Shown here: piece by piece, positions 35,956 through 45,391 of the stretch
Layout of the letters: every line of letters starts with the position of its first letter
How positions within the stretch are numbered: position 1 is the stretch's first letter
From: CAWJLE01 sp963843645
Lineage (GTDB): Bacteria; Chloroflexota; Anaerolineae; DAOTYC01
Direction: 5' to 3'
DNA: 64,000 bases
Assembly (NCBI GenBank): GCA_963843645.1
Contig: CAWJLE010000003.1
Location: 1,426,001-1,490,000 of the forward strand
The notes under the pieces: generated by a model
What the model saw: only the letters and a program-made list of their open reading frames with translations
Told to the model about the DNA's origin: nothing
The model's database searches: none
Program-made: the position numbers and the translations under genes

Positions 35956-37017
35956 ATGTTGAAAGCAAAGATCGCATTTTTGCATGGGCCGCATGACCTT
36001 CGCATCGAAGAGGTGACGGTCCCAGACCCCAAGCCCGATCAGGTCCTGATCAAGATGAAGGCCGCCGGTATTTGCGGGTCCGACGTCGAGTGTTTCGAAG
36101 GCAAGTCCGCCGAGGGGCGGTACGATATTGCCCCGTACACCCCGGGCCACGAGTGGTCAGGCGAAGTAGCCGGCATCGGCAGCCAGGTGACCGGCTTCAA
36201 AGTCGGCGACAAAGTTACCGGCGACTGCGTTCTGAATTGCTTCAAGTGCGAGAACTGCAAGCGCGGCCTGATGCCTGCGGCCTGCTTGAACTTCCGCGAA
36301 GCCGGTTTCCGGCCCGACTCGCCCGGCGGCTTCGGCGAGTACATGCTGCTGGAAGAGCACTACGTGCATAAGCTTCCCTCCGATTGGACGTTCGAAGAAG
36401 GCGCCCTGGTGGAGCCCTTCTCCGTCGGCTACTACGGCGTGTGGGGCCCCGGTGGCTGGGTCGACGCCAGCGACGACGTGGTGATCTTCGGCAGTGGCAC
36501 GATCGGCCTGAATGCATTGATCGTCTGCAAGGCCGCTAACGCGAATGTAATCGTGGTCGAGCCGCTGGCCAACAGGCGGGAATACGCCAAGAAGTTCAAC
36601 GCCGACGTCGTGATCGACCCGACGGGAGTCAAAGACCTGCCTGCCGAGATCCTCAAGCACACCGCCACCTCCCGCGGCGCGACGGTGATCGTCGAGGCGT
36701 CCGGCAACGACAAGGCCATCGCCAATCTGTTCGATGTGGCCGGCCTGCAGCCGCGCATGCGCCTCATCGGCCACTCCATCGGCCGCAAGGTGCCGGTGGA
36801 AATCGGCAAGGTCATCTGGCGCGGTATCTCGATCTACGGCCAGGGCGGTATCTCCTACCACATGCCGCGGACCATCACGTTCATGGACCGCGTGCGCAAG
36901 AGCGTGGACCTGACCGGCCTGATCTCGCACCATTACCCGTTCGAGAAGCTGGACGAGGCTATGGAGACGGCCGTCACCAAGAAGGCCGAAGCGCTCAAGG
37001 TGATGTTGACGTTCTAG
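35956..37017 (+). CDS. Zinc-dependent alcohol/polyol dehydrogenase (MDR family), second of two
   Basis: A 353-residue medium-chain dehydrogenase of the sorbitol/threonine dehydrogenase group. Catalytic zinc ligands are in GICGSDVECF and GHEWSGEVAG, with a structural zinc loop of Cys in DCVLNCFKCENCKRG. The coenzyme site is DVVIFGSGTIGLNAL. AAAGGAG precedes ATG 35956. It shares orientation and theme with the upstream GntR-ABC-MDR operon, so it may complete the same polyol pathway. However, tRNA-Leu and its hairpins separate them, and it may have its own promoter. Confidence 0.88.
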   Translation: MLKAKIAFLHGPHDLRIEEVTVPDPKPDQVLIKMKAAGICGSDVECFEGKSAEGRYDIAPYTPGHEWSGEVAGIGSQVTGFKVGDKVTGDCVLNCFKCENCKRGLMPAACLNFREAGFRPDSPGGFGEYMLLEEHYVHKLPSDWTFEEGALVEPFSVGYYGVWGPGGWVDASDDVVIFGSGTIGLNALIVCKAANANVIVVEPLANRREYAKKFNADVVIDPTGVKDLPAEILKHTATSRGATVIVEASGNDKAIANLFDVAGLQPRMRLIGHSIGRKVPVEIGKVIWRGISIYGQGGISYHMPRTITFMDRVRKSVDLTGLISHHYPFEKLDEAMETAVTKKAEALKVMLTF

Positions 37018-37048
37018 CAGCCGCCCCCCAGATTTTGGGAATCCTTGA

Positions 37049-37144
37049 AATGCGGGAGTCTCGCCCACAGGACGGCACTCCCGCATTCTCAGACACAGGA
37101 ACCCGTTTTCCCTGGGCGCCGCCCTAGAAGACGGGTTCTGTGTC
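37049..37144 (+). terminator. Two tandem hairpins between the dehydrogenase and the AEC transporter
   Basis: Hairpin 1: AATGCGGGAGT (37049-37059) pairs with ACTCCCGCATT (37077-37087). Hairpin 2: GACACAGG-AACCCGT (from 37092) pairs with ACGGGTT-CTGTGTC (to 37144), with one bulge, around an inner GGGCG/CGCCC element. Hairpin 2 ends 24 bases before the next ATG, so it could also affect expression of the transporter. Confidence 0.6.
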
Positions 37145-37168
37145 ATTCGCAGCGCGGAAGAGGCCGCT

Positions 37169-38095
37169 ATGTTGGTTCAGCTGTTCGTCAACAATATTCT
37201 GCCGACTTTTGTGGCCATTGGCCTGGGTGTGGTATTGGCCCGGTCCATGGAGATGGACTTGCGTCCCATCTCCCGCCTGGCGCTGTACGTGCTGACCCCC
37301 TGCCTCGTCTTCTCGTCACTCATCAAGAGCCAGGTGTCCGGAGGCGACGTCACCCAGGTGATCTCGTTTTTGCTACTGATCACCGCGGGCATCGGCCTCA
37401 TCAGCTGGATCGTGGCCCGCGCGATGGGGCTCAGCCAGGTCCGCGAGAACGCACTGCTGCTCAGCACCATGTTTTCGAACGCCGGCAACATGGGCCTGTC
37501 GATACTTCTGTTTGCTTTTGGTCAGGAAGGAATGGATACGGGGCTGATCTTCTACGTCGGCAGCGCATTACTCAACCATACGCTGGCGGCCTATCTGGCA
37601 TCGCGCGGCAAAAACAGTGTCGGCAAGTCGGTGCTCAACATGCTGAAACTGCCGTCGCTCTACGCCGCGATCGCCGCACTCATTCTCCGGCATCTGAGCC
37701 TGAGCACACCCGACTTCATCTTCAAGCCGGTGGCGCTGATCGGGAACGCTGCCGTGCCGGTCCTGCTGCTTTTGCTGGGCATGCAGCTTGCCCACACGCG
37801 CTTTCGCCAATCGGCGACCGCCGGCGGGCGCGGCGATCTGACCCTCGTCGGAGTCGCCACCTTCATCAAGCTCGTCGTCACCGCCGCCCTATCGATCGGC
37901 CTGGCGGCGGCCATGGGCATGAGCAGCCTGACCCGGTCTGTGTGCGTGACCGAGGCCAGCATGCCCTCCGCCGTCACCACGATTATGATGTCCATTGAGT
38001 TTGAGGCCGACCCTGATTTCGTGACCAGCGTGGTGTTCCTGTCCACGCTGCTCAGCAGCATCACGCTGACCCTCACCTTTGCGGTGCTGCGCTAG
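37169..38095 (+). CDS. AEC (auxin efflux carrier) family transporter
   Basis: A 308-residue membrane protein with about ten helices, in the AEC/malate permease family. Features are LYVLTPCLVFSSLIKSQV, NALLLSTMFSNAGNMGLSIL (the family GN motif), and at the C-terminus TEASMPSAVTTIMMSIEF. Family members move organic acids such as malate, or hormones in plants. The substrate here is unknown. It has hairpins upstream and lies convergent with the HEAT-protein gene 75 bases downstream. Confidence 0.85.
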   Translation: MLVQLFVNNILPTFVAIGLGVVLARSMEMDLRPISRLALYVLTPCLVFSSLIKSQVSGGDVTQVISFLLLITAGIGLISWIVARAMGLSQVRENALLLSTMFSNAGNMGLSILLFAFGQEGMDTGLIFYVGSALLNHTLAAYLASRGKNSVGKSVLNMLKLPSLYAAIAALILRHLSLSTPDFIFKPVALIGNAAVPVLLLLLGMQLAHTRFRQSATAGGRGDLTLVGVATFIKLVVTAALSIGLAAAMGMSSLTRSVCVTEASMPSAVTTIMMSIEFEADPDFVTSVVFLSTLLSSITLTLTFAVLR

Positions 38096-38170
38096 GCTTG
38101 GAAGTTCTGTTCCGCAGAAACGCCAACGTGTGCCGTGGGTGCGCTTGCCCGCACTCCTCGACGGCTGGGA

Positions 38171-39115
38171 TCAATCGTCGTATTCCTCATCAGTCCCGAA
38201 GTCATCCAGTCCGTCGTAGTCGTCCAGATCCTCATCCGAGGAATCATCCTGCTGTTGCGCCAGCTCCTCGTTCATGTCCAGCTCCTCGAGCGCGGCCTCC
38301 GCTACTTCACGCACATCAGCATTGCTGCTCTTTTTCGCCTGCATCAGCAGCTTGCGCACGCCGGATCCGCCAGTTTTGCCGAGGGACCAGAGAGCCTCGA
38401 GCCGGAGGTCCAGATCGTCAGATTCCGCCAACCCCAGCAGGATCGGACTGGCCTCGGCCAGATAGGACTCTCCGGCAGCTCGCGTGGCCTCGTACCGAAG
38501 CTCCCGGATGGGACTCTGCAGTTCCTTCAGCAACGTGTCCGCCCAGGAGCGATCTCCGCTGCGCCCCATGGCAAAAACCGCGCTGACCTTCATATTTAGC
38601 TCGGGCTGCTCGTACGCCCGAGCGATGATCTCCCTAATGTCCGGGTCATTGAGAAAGCTGATCGCCTCAATGGCAAAGCGGCGCGTATCCAAAGGTTGCT
38701 TTTCGTCATTGATCAGGCCCACGAGGAAGTCTCGAACCTGCAGAAACTCCTCCACAGAAAGGTCCTGGTCCGCACTCTCATCGCCATTCTCTCCGGTCCA
38801 GCCAAACTCGCCATCTCGGAAGTTCTCGATCATCCCTTCGTAGATGTAGCGCCCCAGCGTGACGACAGCCTTAGTGCGAACATCCTGCGACGGGTCATTC
38901 AATACGAACTCGAACAATCGATTTATCATCTGAGGTCGCGGGTAGTCCCACAACCCAGCCACGGCCAGGGTACGAACCTCAGGGTCGTCATCGCTCAGCA
39001 TTGTTTCCAGGACCGGAAAAACGTCGGAAAACCAATCCGGGTCCTCCACCAACCCTTTCAAATACTGGATCTTCTCGTCGCGAGTCCACTTCGAAATGTC
39101 CTGCAGGACATCCAT
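38171..39115 (-). CDS. HEAT-repeat protein with long acidic C-terminal tail
   Basis: A 314-residue alpha-helical repeat protein. Repeats are seen as DDDPEVRTLAVAGLWDY, NDPSQDVRTKAVVTLGRYI, PIRELRYEATRAAGES and SDDLDLRLEALWSLGKTG. The last 40 or so residues are very acidic (DDSSDEDLDDYDGLDDFGTD). There are no catalytic motifs. HEAT proteins usually scaffold partners, and the acidic tail may imitate nucleic acid or keep the protein soluble. GGAGGTG lies 8 bases before the ATG. It is monocistronic. The partner is unknown. Confidence 0.88.
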   Translation of the reverse strand: MDVLQDISKWTRDEKIQYLKGLVEDPDWFSDVFPVLETMLSDDDPEVRTLAVAGLWDYPRPQMINRLFEFVLNDPSQDVRTKAVVTLGRYIYEGMIENFRDGEFGWTGENGDESADQDLSVEEFLQVRDFLVGLINDEKQPLDTRRFAIEAISFLNDPDIREIIARAYEQPELNMKVSAVFAMGRSGDRSWADTLLKELQSPIRELRYEATRAAGESYLAEASPILLGLAESDDLDLRLEALWSLGKTGGSGVRKLLMQAKKSSNADVREVAEAALEELDMNEELAQQQDDSSDEDLDDYDGLDDFGTDEEYDD

Positions 39116-39263
39116 CTTATCCCACCTCCAGGAACATGAGAGTAACTACATGCCAGTTTTCCGCCCTCGTTAACATTTTACCATAGCTTTCGCAAAAGTA
39201 AATAGCTCTTTTCGGCCGATGACGTTATGTCGTGCGACGCCACGCGAGCTGACCGGCCCAAAA

Positions 39264-39292
39264 TTGCCAGAGGCGCATAATGACGCTATAAT
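39264..39292 (+). promoter_or_regulatory. Promoter of the phosphoesterase-cls operon
   Basis: TTGCCA (39264-39269), 17 bases, TATAAT (39287-39292). An apparent ATG at 39293 overlaps this promoter, so the gene must start later, at 39344. Confidence 0.7.
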
Positions 39293-39343
39293 ATGGGGTG
39301 TCTTTACATTGCCGTCCGGATTCTGTCGAGCGAAGAGAGGTTC

Positions 39344-40285
39344 ATGTCAATTACCAACACCGGGAACCCGCGAGGGATCTCCCGCTATCTGCACCAGGCT
39401 TATGCCACTTTTCAGAACCAAAGCAACGCAGCTTCGTATTGGAACGTCGACAGCCTGGCCCCCGGTTGGGAATACCGGATAGAAGTCACCGATTTCAGCG
39501 TCACGATGCCGAGCTTGCCAGGCACACTGGATGGGCTGAAAATCGCCCACTTAACAGACCTGCACGTAGGGCGGTTTGTGAAAGCCGCCGACGTCCGGCG
39601 AATTGCTCAGATGGTCGCATCGCTCAAGCCGGATTTGATCGTGATGACGGGCGATTTGGTCTTTCACCATCGCTCGAAGGACGAACTCGTGGATGCCCTG
39701 CGCCCGTTCGCCACGCTGCCGGCACGGCTGGGTATCTACGCTACGCTGGGCAACCATGACTATTGGCAGGATTCAAGCGAGGTGATGGAAGCTCTGCGCA
39801 CCGCGAACATTCGTGTCTTGAGAAACGAGAGCGCCGAAGTGGCTCCAGGCCTGTGGTTGGCCGGCTTGGACGACCTGCTGGCGGGCGAGCCGGATGCGGC
39901 CGCCACCCTGCGGAACGTGCCGGCAGGCGCAGCCACTATTTTGCTCTCACACAACCCCAATGTGCTGCCTCAGGTCGCCCATCGTCCCCTGTTGGTGCTG
40001 GCCGGGCACAGCCACGGCGGTCAGGTCAGGCTGCCGTTCCAGGATTTCGGCCAGACCGATCATCCTGGCCTCTATGCGCGCCTCATGACCGCCTTTGAGA
40101 CGGTCGGGTTCTTGCGTCGCGGCGGCAACCGCGATGGTATCGGTTGCTGGCGTTACATGAGCGGCTGGTACGAGGAAGGCCGCGCCCGCATGTACGTCGG
40201 TCGCGGCCTCGGGCTCGTCCGCCCCGCGTTTCGGCTGAACTGTCCCGCCGAGTTGACTCTGATCCGGATGAAAGGGCAGAATTAG
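39344..40285 (+). CDS. Metallophosphoesterase (YkuE/LpxG-like)
   Basis: A 313-residue calcineurin-like phosphoesterase. The full dimetal set is present: HLTDLHVGRF, MTGDLVF, LGNHDYW, SHNPN and GHSHGGQVRLP. ATG 39344 (MSITNTG) follows AGAGAGG and comes after the promoter. There is no signal peptide, but members of this group often act on lipids at the membrane. The next gene, 21 bases downstream, is cardiolipin synthase, so a phospholipid-linked role is plausible. This is inference from context. Confidence 0.88.
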   Translation: MSITNTGNPRGISRYLHQAYATFQNQSNAASYWNVDSLAPGWEYRIEVTDFSVTMPSLPGTLDGLKIAHLTDLHVGRFVKAADVRRIAQMVASLKPDLIVMTGDLVFHHRSKDELVDALRPFATLPARLGIYATLGNHDYWQDSSEVMEALRTANIRVLRNESAEVAPGLWLAGLDDLLAGEPDAAATLRNVPAGAATILLSHNPNVLPQVAHRPLLVLAGHSHGGQVRLPFQDFGQTDHPGLYARLMTAFETVGFLRRGGNRDGIGCWRYMSGWYEEGRARMYVGRGLGLVRPAFRLNCPAELTLIRMKGQN

Positions 40286-40305
40286 CCTTTCAGGACAAAG
40301 AGCAA

Positions 40306-41749
40306 ATGCTGAATCTGTGGCCTTCCGTGCTGAATGAAGCTCCAATCCTCGGCTGGTATCTGCTTGCGTTCAACATCCTGGCAGCCGCGTTCATCATCTT
40401 CTACGAGAAGCAGGAACCGGAAAAGACGGTCACCTGGCTACTCGTCCTCTTTGCGTTGCCCGGCATCGGCTTTCTCGCCTACCTGATTCTGGGCCGCGAT
40501 CAACGCAAACGCAAGTTTCGCGGCAAAAAGGTCAGCGATCGGTGTCAGCTCGAGCCGGAAGACCGCGAAGGAGACTACGCGCACGCACACTCCAGGCTGA
40601 ACTCGCGCCAGCAAGAAATCCTCAGGCTGGGACTGGCCAGCACGTGCCTGGTTGCCTCAAACGACAATCGCGTCCGAAATTCTCAGCGACGGGCAACAGA
40701 AGTTCGATGCCCTGTTTGAAGCCATTCGGTCCGCGCAAAACCACATCCACCTGGAGTACTTCATCTGGCAGCGTGACCGGATCGGCCGCGAGTTGGAGGC
40801 TCTGCTGCAGCAGAAAGCCTCGGAAGGCGTAGACGTACGGCTGCTGCTCGACGGTTTCGGGTCCTGGCGCATCAGCCGGCACCAGATCAGGCGATGGCGC
40901 GCGGCCGGCATCAAGTCCAGCTTCTTCTTCCCGGTGACCAAGGCCGGCCTCCTTCGCATCAACTACCGCAACCACCGAAAGGTGGCCGTGATCGACGGAC
41001 GCATCGCCTTCACCGGCGGCTTCAACGTCGGCGACAACTACCTCGGCCGGGGTCCGCTGGGCCCCTGGCGGGACACCCATCTGCAAATCGAGGGCTCAGC
41101 CGTACACGACCTGCAGTCGATCTTCCTCAGCGACTGGGAGTTTGCCACCGGCGAGAGCATCGTCGGTGCGCCATACTTCGCCTCCAGAGAGAAGCCCGGC
41201 CACCAACTCGCACAAATCATCCCCAGCGGCCCGGACTCGGATTGGGCCAACATCCGGTTCATGTACTTCCGCATGATCACGTCGGCGACGCGGTCGGTTT
41301 GGCTGACGACGCCCTACTTCATTCCGGACCGCAGCCTGACCACGGCGCTGCAAACCAGCGCGCTGGCCGGCGTCGACGTCAGAATCATCACTCCGGGACG
41401 GCCCGATCACCCACCGGTCATCTGGGCCGGCCGGACGTTCATGCGACGCCTCATGGAGGCCGGAGTGAAGTTCTACGAGTACCAGGATGGTTTCATCCAC
41501 GCCAAGGTGCTGACGGTCGACGGCAACATCGCGTCCGTCGGCACCGCCAACTTCGATGTTCGCAGCCTCGAAATGGACTTCGAAGTGAACGCTTTGCTGC
41601 TCGGCCAGGAGATCACCGGAGAGCTCGACCGCCAGTTCGAGCGAGACCTCGCTCACAGCCGCCCCGTGAGCCTCGACGAGTTCATTCATCGCCCCCTGTT
41701 TACGCGTTTGAAGGAATCGGCCGCCCGCCTCGCCTCTCCCCTGTTCTAA
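40306..41749 (+). CDS. cls: Cardiolipin synthase, frameshifted
   Basis: A phospholipase-D-family cardiolipin synthase of normal length, about 480 residues. Two N-terminal membrane helices (LGWYLLAFNILAAAFIIFY, WLLVLFALPGIGFLAYLI) are followed by two catalytic HKD domains: NHRKVAVIDGRIAFTGG and HAKVLTVDGNIASVGT. It makes cardiolipin from phosphatidylglycerol at the inner membrane. The frame changes once near 40640-40655, between LASTC and LPQTTIASEILSDG, close to ACGACAA. Both halves are intact, so a one-base error is likely. Cotranscribed with the phosphoesterase. Confidence 0.9.
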
Positions 41750-41804
41750 TCCGAAGGCTTCGGCCGAGCCCATCGCCAGGGCAGACCCCGGCTGGAATAC
41801 TTCG

Positions 41805-41833
41805 TTGACTTTTGTCTGCCCCGGTGCTAGAAT
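41805..41833 (+). promoter_or_regulatory. Promoter of the nad operon
   Basis: TTGACT (41805-41810), 17 bases, TAGAAT (41828-41833), about 38 bases before the nadC start. Confidence 0.7.
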
Positions 41834-41870
41834 ATCCCGATTCAACCGAAAGACAGGCGAGTAACCAGAT

Positions 41871-42716
41871 TTGATCGATCAAATCGAGACGACCATCATT
41901 CAGCCAATCATTGCCTGCGCCCTGGCGGAAGACCTGGGCAGCGGAGACGTCACCACCGACTGGACCGTACCACCGGATTTGCAGTTGCGCGCCCAGTTCC
42001 TGGTCAAGGCCGATGGCGTCATCGCCGGCCTGGCCGTCGCCCAAATGGTCTTCGAACAGGTCGACCCGCGCGTCCAATTCGTTGCGCTCGCTGCTGAGGG
42101 CAGCCGGGTCATGCGTGGAGACGTCGTCGCCACGGTCGAGGGCTCCGGACGCGCGATCCTGTCCGGCGAAAGAACGGCATTGAATCTCCTGCAGCGCATG
42201 TCAGGCATCGCCACGCGACCCGGCAGTATGTGGACGCTGTCGCGGGAACGCACGGCGCTCATTCTGGATACCCGCAAGACCGTACCCGGTCTGCGGCCCC
42301 TGGACAAGTGGGCGGTGCGACTGGGCGGCGGCAGGAACCACCGGACCGGCCTGTACGACATGGTCCTCATCAAGGACAACCACATCGCGGCCGCCGGCGG
42401 CATCACCGCCGCCGTTGGGCGCATCCGCGAGTCCAACGTACACCACCTCCCGATCGAGGTCGAGGTTCGAACCGCAGCCGAACTGGACGAGGCGCTGAAG
42501 CTGAACGTCGATCGCATCATGCTCGACAACATGAGTCCCGACCAGATGCGCGACGCCGTCCGTCTCGTGGCCGGACGCACTCCGTTGGAGGCCTCCGGGA
42601 ACGTCTCGCTCGACACGGTCACTGCGATTGCCAAAACCGGCGTGGACTTCATTTCCGTCGGTCAACTTACCCACTCGGTCAGGGCGCTCGACATCAGCCT
42701 GGACGTGACCGCCTGA
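41871..42716 (+). CDS. nadC: Nicotinate-nucleotide pyrophosphorylase (carboxylating)
   Basis: The third enzyme of de novo NAD synthesis: quinolinate plus PRPP gives nicotinate mononucleotide, CO2 and pyrophosphate. 281 residues. Signatures are AEDLGSGDVTTDW, SGERTALNLLQRMSGIAT, DTRKTVPGLRPLDKWAV, KDNHI and VEVEVRT, which hold the quinolinate and PRPP contacts. The start is TTG at 41871, the only reading that gives the usual N-terminus, and its ribosome site is weak. The nadA start follows 12 bases after the stop. Confidence 0.93.
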   Translation: MIDQIETTIIQPIIACALAEDLGSGDVTTDWTVPPDLQLRAQFLVKADGVIAGLAVAQMVFEQVDPRVQFVALAAEGSRVMRGDVVATVEGSGRAILSGERTALNLLQRMSGIATRPGSMWTLSRERTALILDTRKTVPGLRPLDKWAVRLGGGRNHRTGLYDMVLIKDNHIAAAGGITAAVGRIRESNVHHLPIEVEVRTAAELDEALKLNVDRIMLDNMSPDQMRDAVRLVAGRTPLEASGNVSLDTVTAIAKTGVDFISVGQLTHSVRALDISLDVTA

Positions 42717-42728
42717 GGAACGATTTCG

Positions 42729-43804
42729 ATGGACCCAAATGAGCCAGGTACCACCGCCACATTGACCGAAGAGGCAGCCCTGCGGCAGATCGCTGAGTTG
42801 AAACGCGAGCTGGGGAAACGAGTCGTCATCCTCGTCCATCATTATCAACGCGACGAGGTCATGCAGTTCGCGGACTATCGCGGTGATTCCCTGGAATTGT
42901 CCCGCATCGCGGCCAGAGCAGCCGGCAGCGCTGAGTACATCGTCTTCTGCGGCGTGGACTTCATGGCCGAAACCGCTGCCATGCTGTGCCGTCCGGGACC
43001 AGACCGTGCTCATGCCTGCCGCGACGCCGGCTGCCCCATGGCTCGCATGGCCGACGCCGCCGACGCGCAGGTCGCCTGGGACGCCTTGAGCTCAATCTGG
43101 CGCGACGACCTGTTGCCTATTACGTACCAGAATTCCTACGCGGAAGTCAAGGCCTTCTGCGGCCTCCACGGCGGCGCAGTGTGCACGTCGGCCAATTGTG
43201 AGCTCGCTGTTCCGTTGGGTTTTTGGCGCAGAAAGAGCACATCCTCTTCTTGCCCGACGAACACCTGGGCACGAACACGGCGCTGGCGCTGGGCATCCCG
43301 CGCGATCGCATCGCCGTCTGGGACCCGGAGGCAACGCCGCCGGACCTCGGAGCATTCCAAAAAGTCCGGGTCGTCGTGTGGAAGGGCTACTGCCACGTCC
43401 ACACGTGCTTTACTGTGGAGCACGTACGAGCTGTCCGTGAGAAGTACGGTCCCATCACCGTCATCGTCCACCCGGAATGCCCCACGGAGGTCGTGCAGGC
43501 CGCCGACGCGAACGGCTCGACCTCCTGGATCATCAAGACGGTCGAGGCGGCGCCGGCTGGGGCGCGCTTCGCGATCGGGACGGAGATCAACATGGTCAAC
43601 CGGTTGGCCACGGACAATCCCGACAAGTTCGTCGTGCCGTTGACCCGCTCACTGTGTGGCACCATGTTCCGCACGAACGCGTTCAACCTCTTGGAGACGC
43701 TGAAGAGCATCGTCGCCAATCAGCCCATCGGCGTCGTACGCGTTGAGCCCGAGACTGCGCGCTGGGCCAACACTGCCCTCGAAAGGATGTTATCAATCAA
43801 ATAA
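42729..43804 (+). CDS. nadA: Quinolinate synthase A, frameshifted
   Basis: Condenses iminoaspartate with dihydroxyacetone phosphate to quinolinate, using a 4Fe-4S cluster. Recognised by ILVHHYQRDEVMQFADYRGD, FCGVDFMAETAAML, the cluster Cys in VCTSANC and HPECP, FLPDEHLGTNTA and ATGTEI-type IGTEINMVNRL. The frame changes at about 43205-43225, through CCGTTGGG and a run of five T. One or two one-base errors would restore the ANCELAV-RWVF-AQKEHILF path. Total length is about 358 residues, normal for the longer NadA class. The nadB ATG follows the stop immediately. Confidence 0.9.
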
Positions 43805-45391
43805 ATGAGCGACAATGAGCAGGTCATCACAGACGTTCTGGTTATTGGCAGCGGCATCGCCGGGGCGAGCGCTGCAATGCGTGCCGCGGAAGACCCGTCG
43901 GTAAAGGTAACAGTCCTCAGCGAGAGCGTGGATCCGCACAGTTCCAATACCTTCTACGCCCAGGGAGGGATCATCTTCCGCGGGCCAAACGACTCGGCCG
44001 ACCTGTTGGCCGAGGACCTGCTGCGCGCCGGAGCCTACTTCAACAACCCGACCGCTGTCCGCATTCTCGCCGAAGAGGGCCCCCACCTGCTGCAAGAGGT
44101 GCTGATCAATCGCCTGGGCGTGGCCTTCAACGAGACGCCTTCCGACCAACTGGAGTACATCCGGGAGGCAGCGCACTCCACCGATCGGATTCTACACGTA
44201 GCCGACACCACCGGCCGCGCCATTGAAGAGAAGGCCATTGCCGCGCTCGGCCGCTATCCCAACATCACGCTCCTCAGCCAGCACACCGCGGTCGACCTGT
44301 TGACACCGGCGCACCACTCCCGCGACCCTCTGGCCATTTACGAGCCGCCCTCGTGCGTGGGCGCATACGTGTTCGACCAGCGCAACGGCAAAGTCGTCAC
44401 GTATCTCGCCAAGAAAACAGTCCTGGCCAGCGGCGGACTGGGCCAGATCTTCCTGCACACCACGAATCCCCCCAGCAGCCGCGGCATCGGCCTGGCCATG
44501 GCCTACCGCGCCGGCGCGCGCGTCATCAATGCGGAGTACGTCCAGTTCCACCCGACGGCGTTCTTCCACCGCGACGCGCCGCGCTTCCTGATCTCCGAGA
44601 CGGTCCGGGGAGAAGGCGCACGCCTGGTCAACGAGCGCGGCGAGCCGTTCATGCAGAAATACGATCCGCAGTGGAAAGACCTGGCGCCGCGTGACGTCGT
44701 GGCCCGCAGCATCCATCTCGAGATGCTCGCCACTCAGGAACCTTGCGTGTATCTCGATTTGCGCTCGTACGTTCCGCGGGACGAGATCCTCCACAGGTTC
44801 CCGAACATCTATCAGACGTGCCTGGAGTACGGGGTCGACATCACCAAGGAGCTCATTCCCGTCGTGCCGGCGCAGCACTACTTCTGCGGCGGAGTCTGGG
44901 TGGACGGCGTGGGCCGCAGCAGCCTGGACAAGCTTTATGCCGCGGGCGAGGTATCCTGCACCGGGCTGCACGGCGCAAATCGGCTCGGTAGCTCTTCCTT
45001 GCTCGAGGGCCTGGTCTGGGGTTGGCGCGCGGGCGAGGACATCTCACGCACCATTCACGAGGACCAACTCGGCGTCAAACCGGAAGACATTCCGTCGTGG
45101 CAAGACGTGGAGGCACCGCGGGCAGCCGACCCCGTGCTGATCATCCAGGACATGTCCACGATCAAGAACATTATGTGGAGCTACGTTGGCGTCATCCGCA
45201 GCACGCGCCGGCTGGAGCGCGCCATCGACGATCTGCACCACTTGAACACCGAAATTACGAAGTTCTACCGCGCGACCCGCCTGACCGATGACCTCATCGG
45301 CTTGCGCAACAGCGCGCAGGCCGCACTGATCGTGGCCCGCGCCGCCTGGGAAAACAAGATCAGCCGCGGTTGCCATTATCGCGAGGACTGA
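43805..45391 (+). CDS. nadB: L-aspartate oxidase
   Basis: The first enzyme of de novo NAD synthesis, oxidising L-aspartate to iminoaspartate with FAD. 528 residues, intact. The FAD-binding start is VLVIGSGIAGASAAMRA. Further family signatures are YAQGGIIF, HTTNPPSSRGIGLAMAYRAG, QFHPTAFFH, the catalytic-Arg segment TVRGEGARLVNERG and GLHGANRLGSSSLLEGLVWG. TAA of nadA and this ATG are adjacent. The next gene's ATG overlaps this stop codon as TGATG. Confidence 0.94.
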   Translation: MSDNEQVITDVLVIGSGIAGASAAMRAAEDPSVKVTVLSESVDPHSSNTFYAQGGIIFRGPNDSADLLAEDLLRAGAYFNNPTAVRILAEEGPHLLQEVLINRLGVAFNETPSDQLEYIREAAHSTDRILHVADTTGRAIEEKAIAALGRYPNITLLSQHTAVDLLTPAHHSRDPLAIYEPPSCVGAYVFDQRNGKVVTYLAKKTVLASGGLGQIFLHTTNPPSSRGIGLAMAYRAGARVINAEYVQFHPTAFFHRDAPRFLISETVRGEGARLVNERGEPFMQKYDPQWKDLAPRDVVARSIHLEMLATQEPCVYLDLRSYVPRDEILHRFPNIYQTCLEYGVDITKELIPVVPAQHYFCGGVWVDGVGRSSLDKLYAAGEVSCTGLHGANRLGSSSLLEGLVWGWRAGEDISRTIHEDQLGVKPEDIPSWQDVEAPRAADPVLIIQDMSTIKNIMWSYVGVIRSTRRLERAIDDLHHLNTEITKFYRATRLTDDLIGLRNSAQAALIVARAAWENKISRGCHYRED

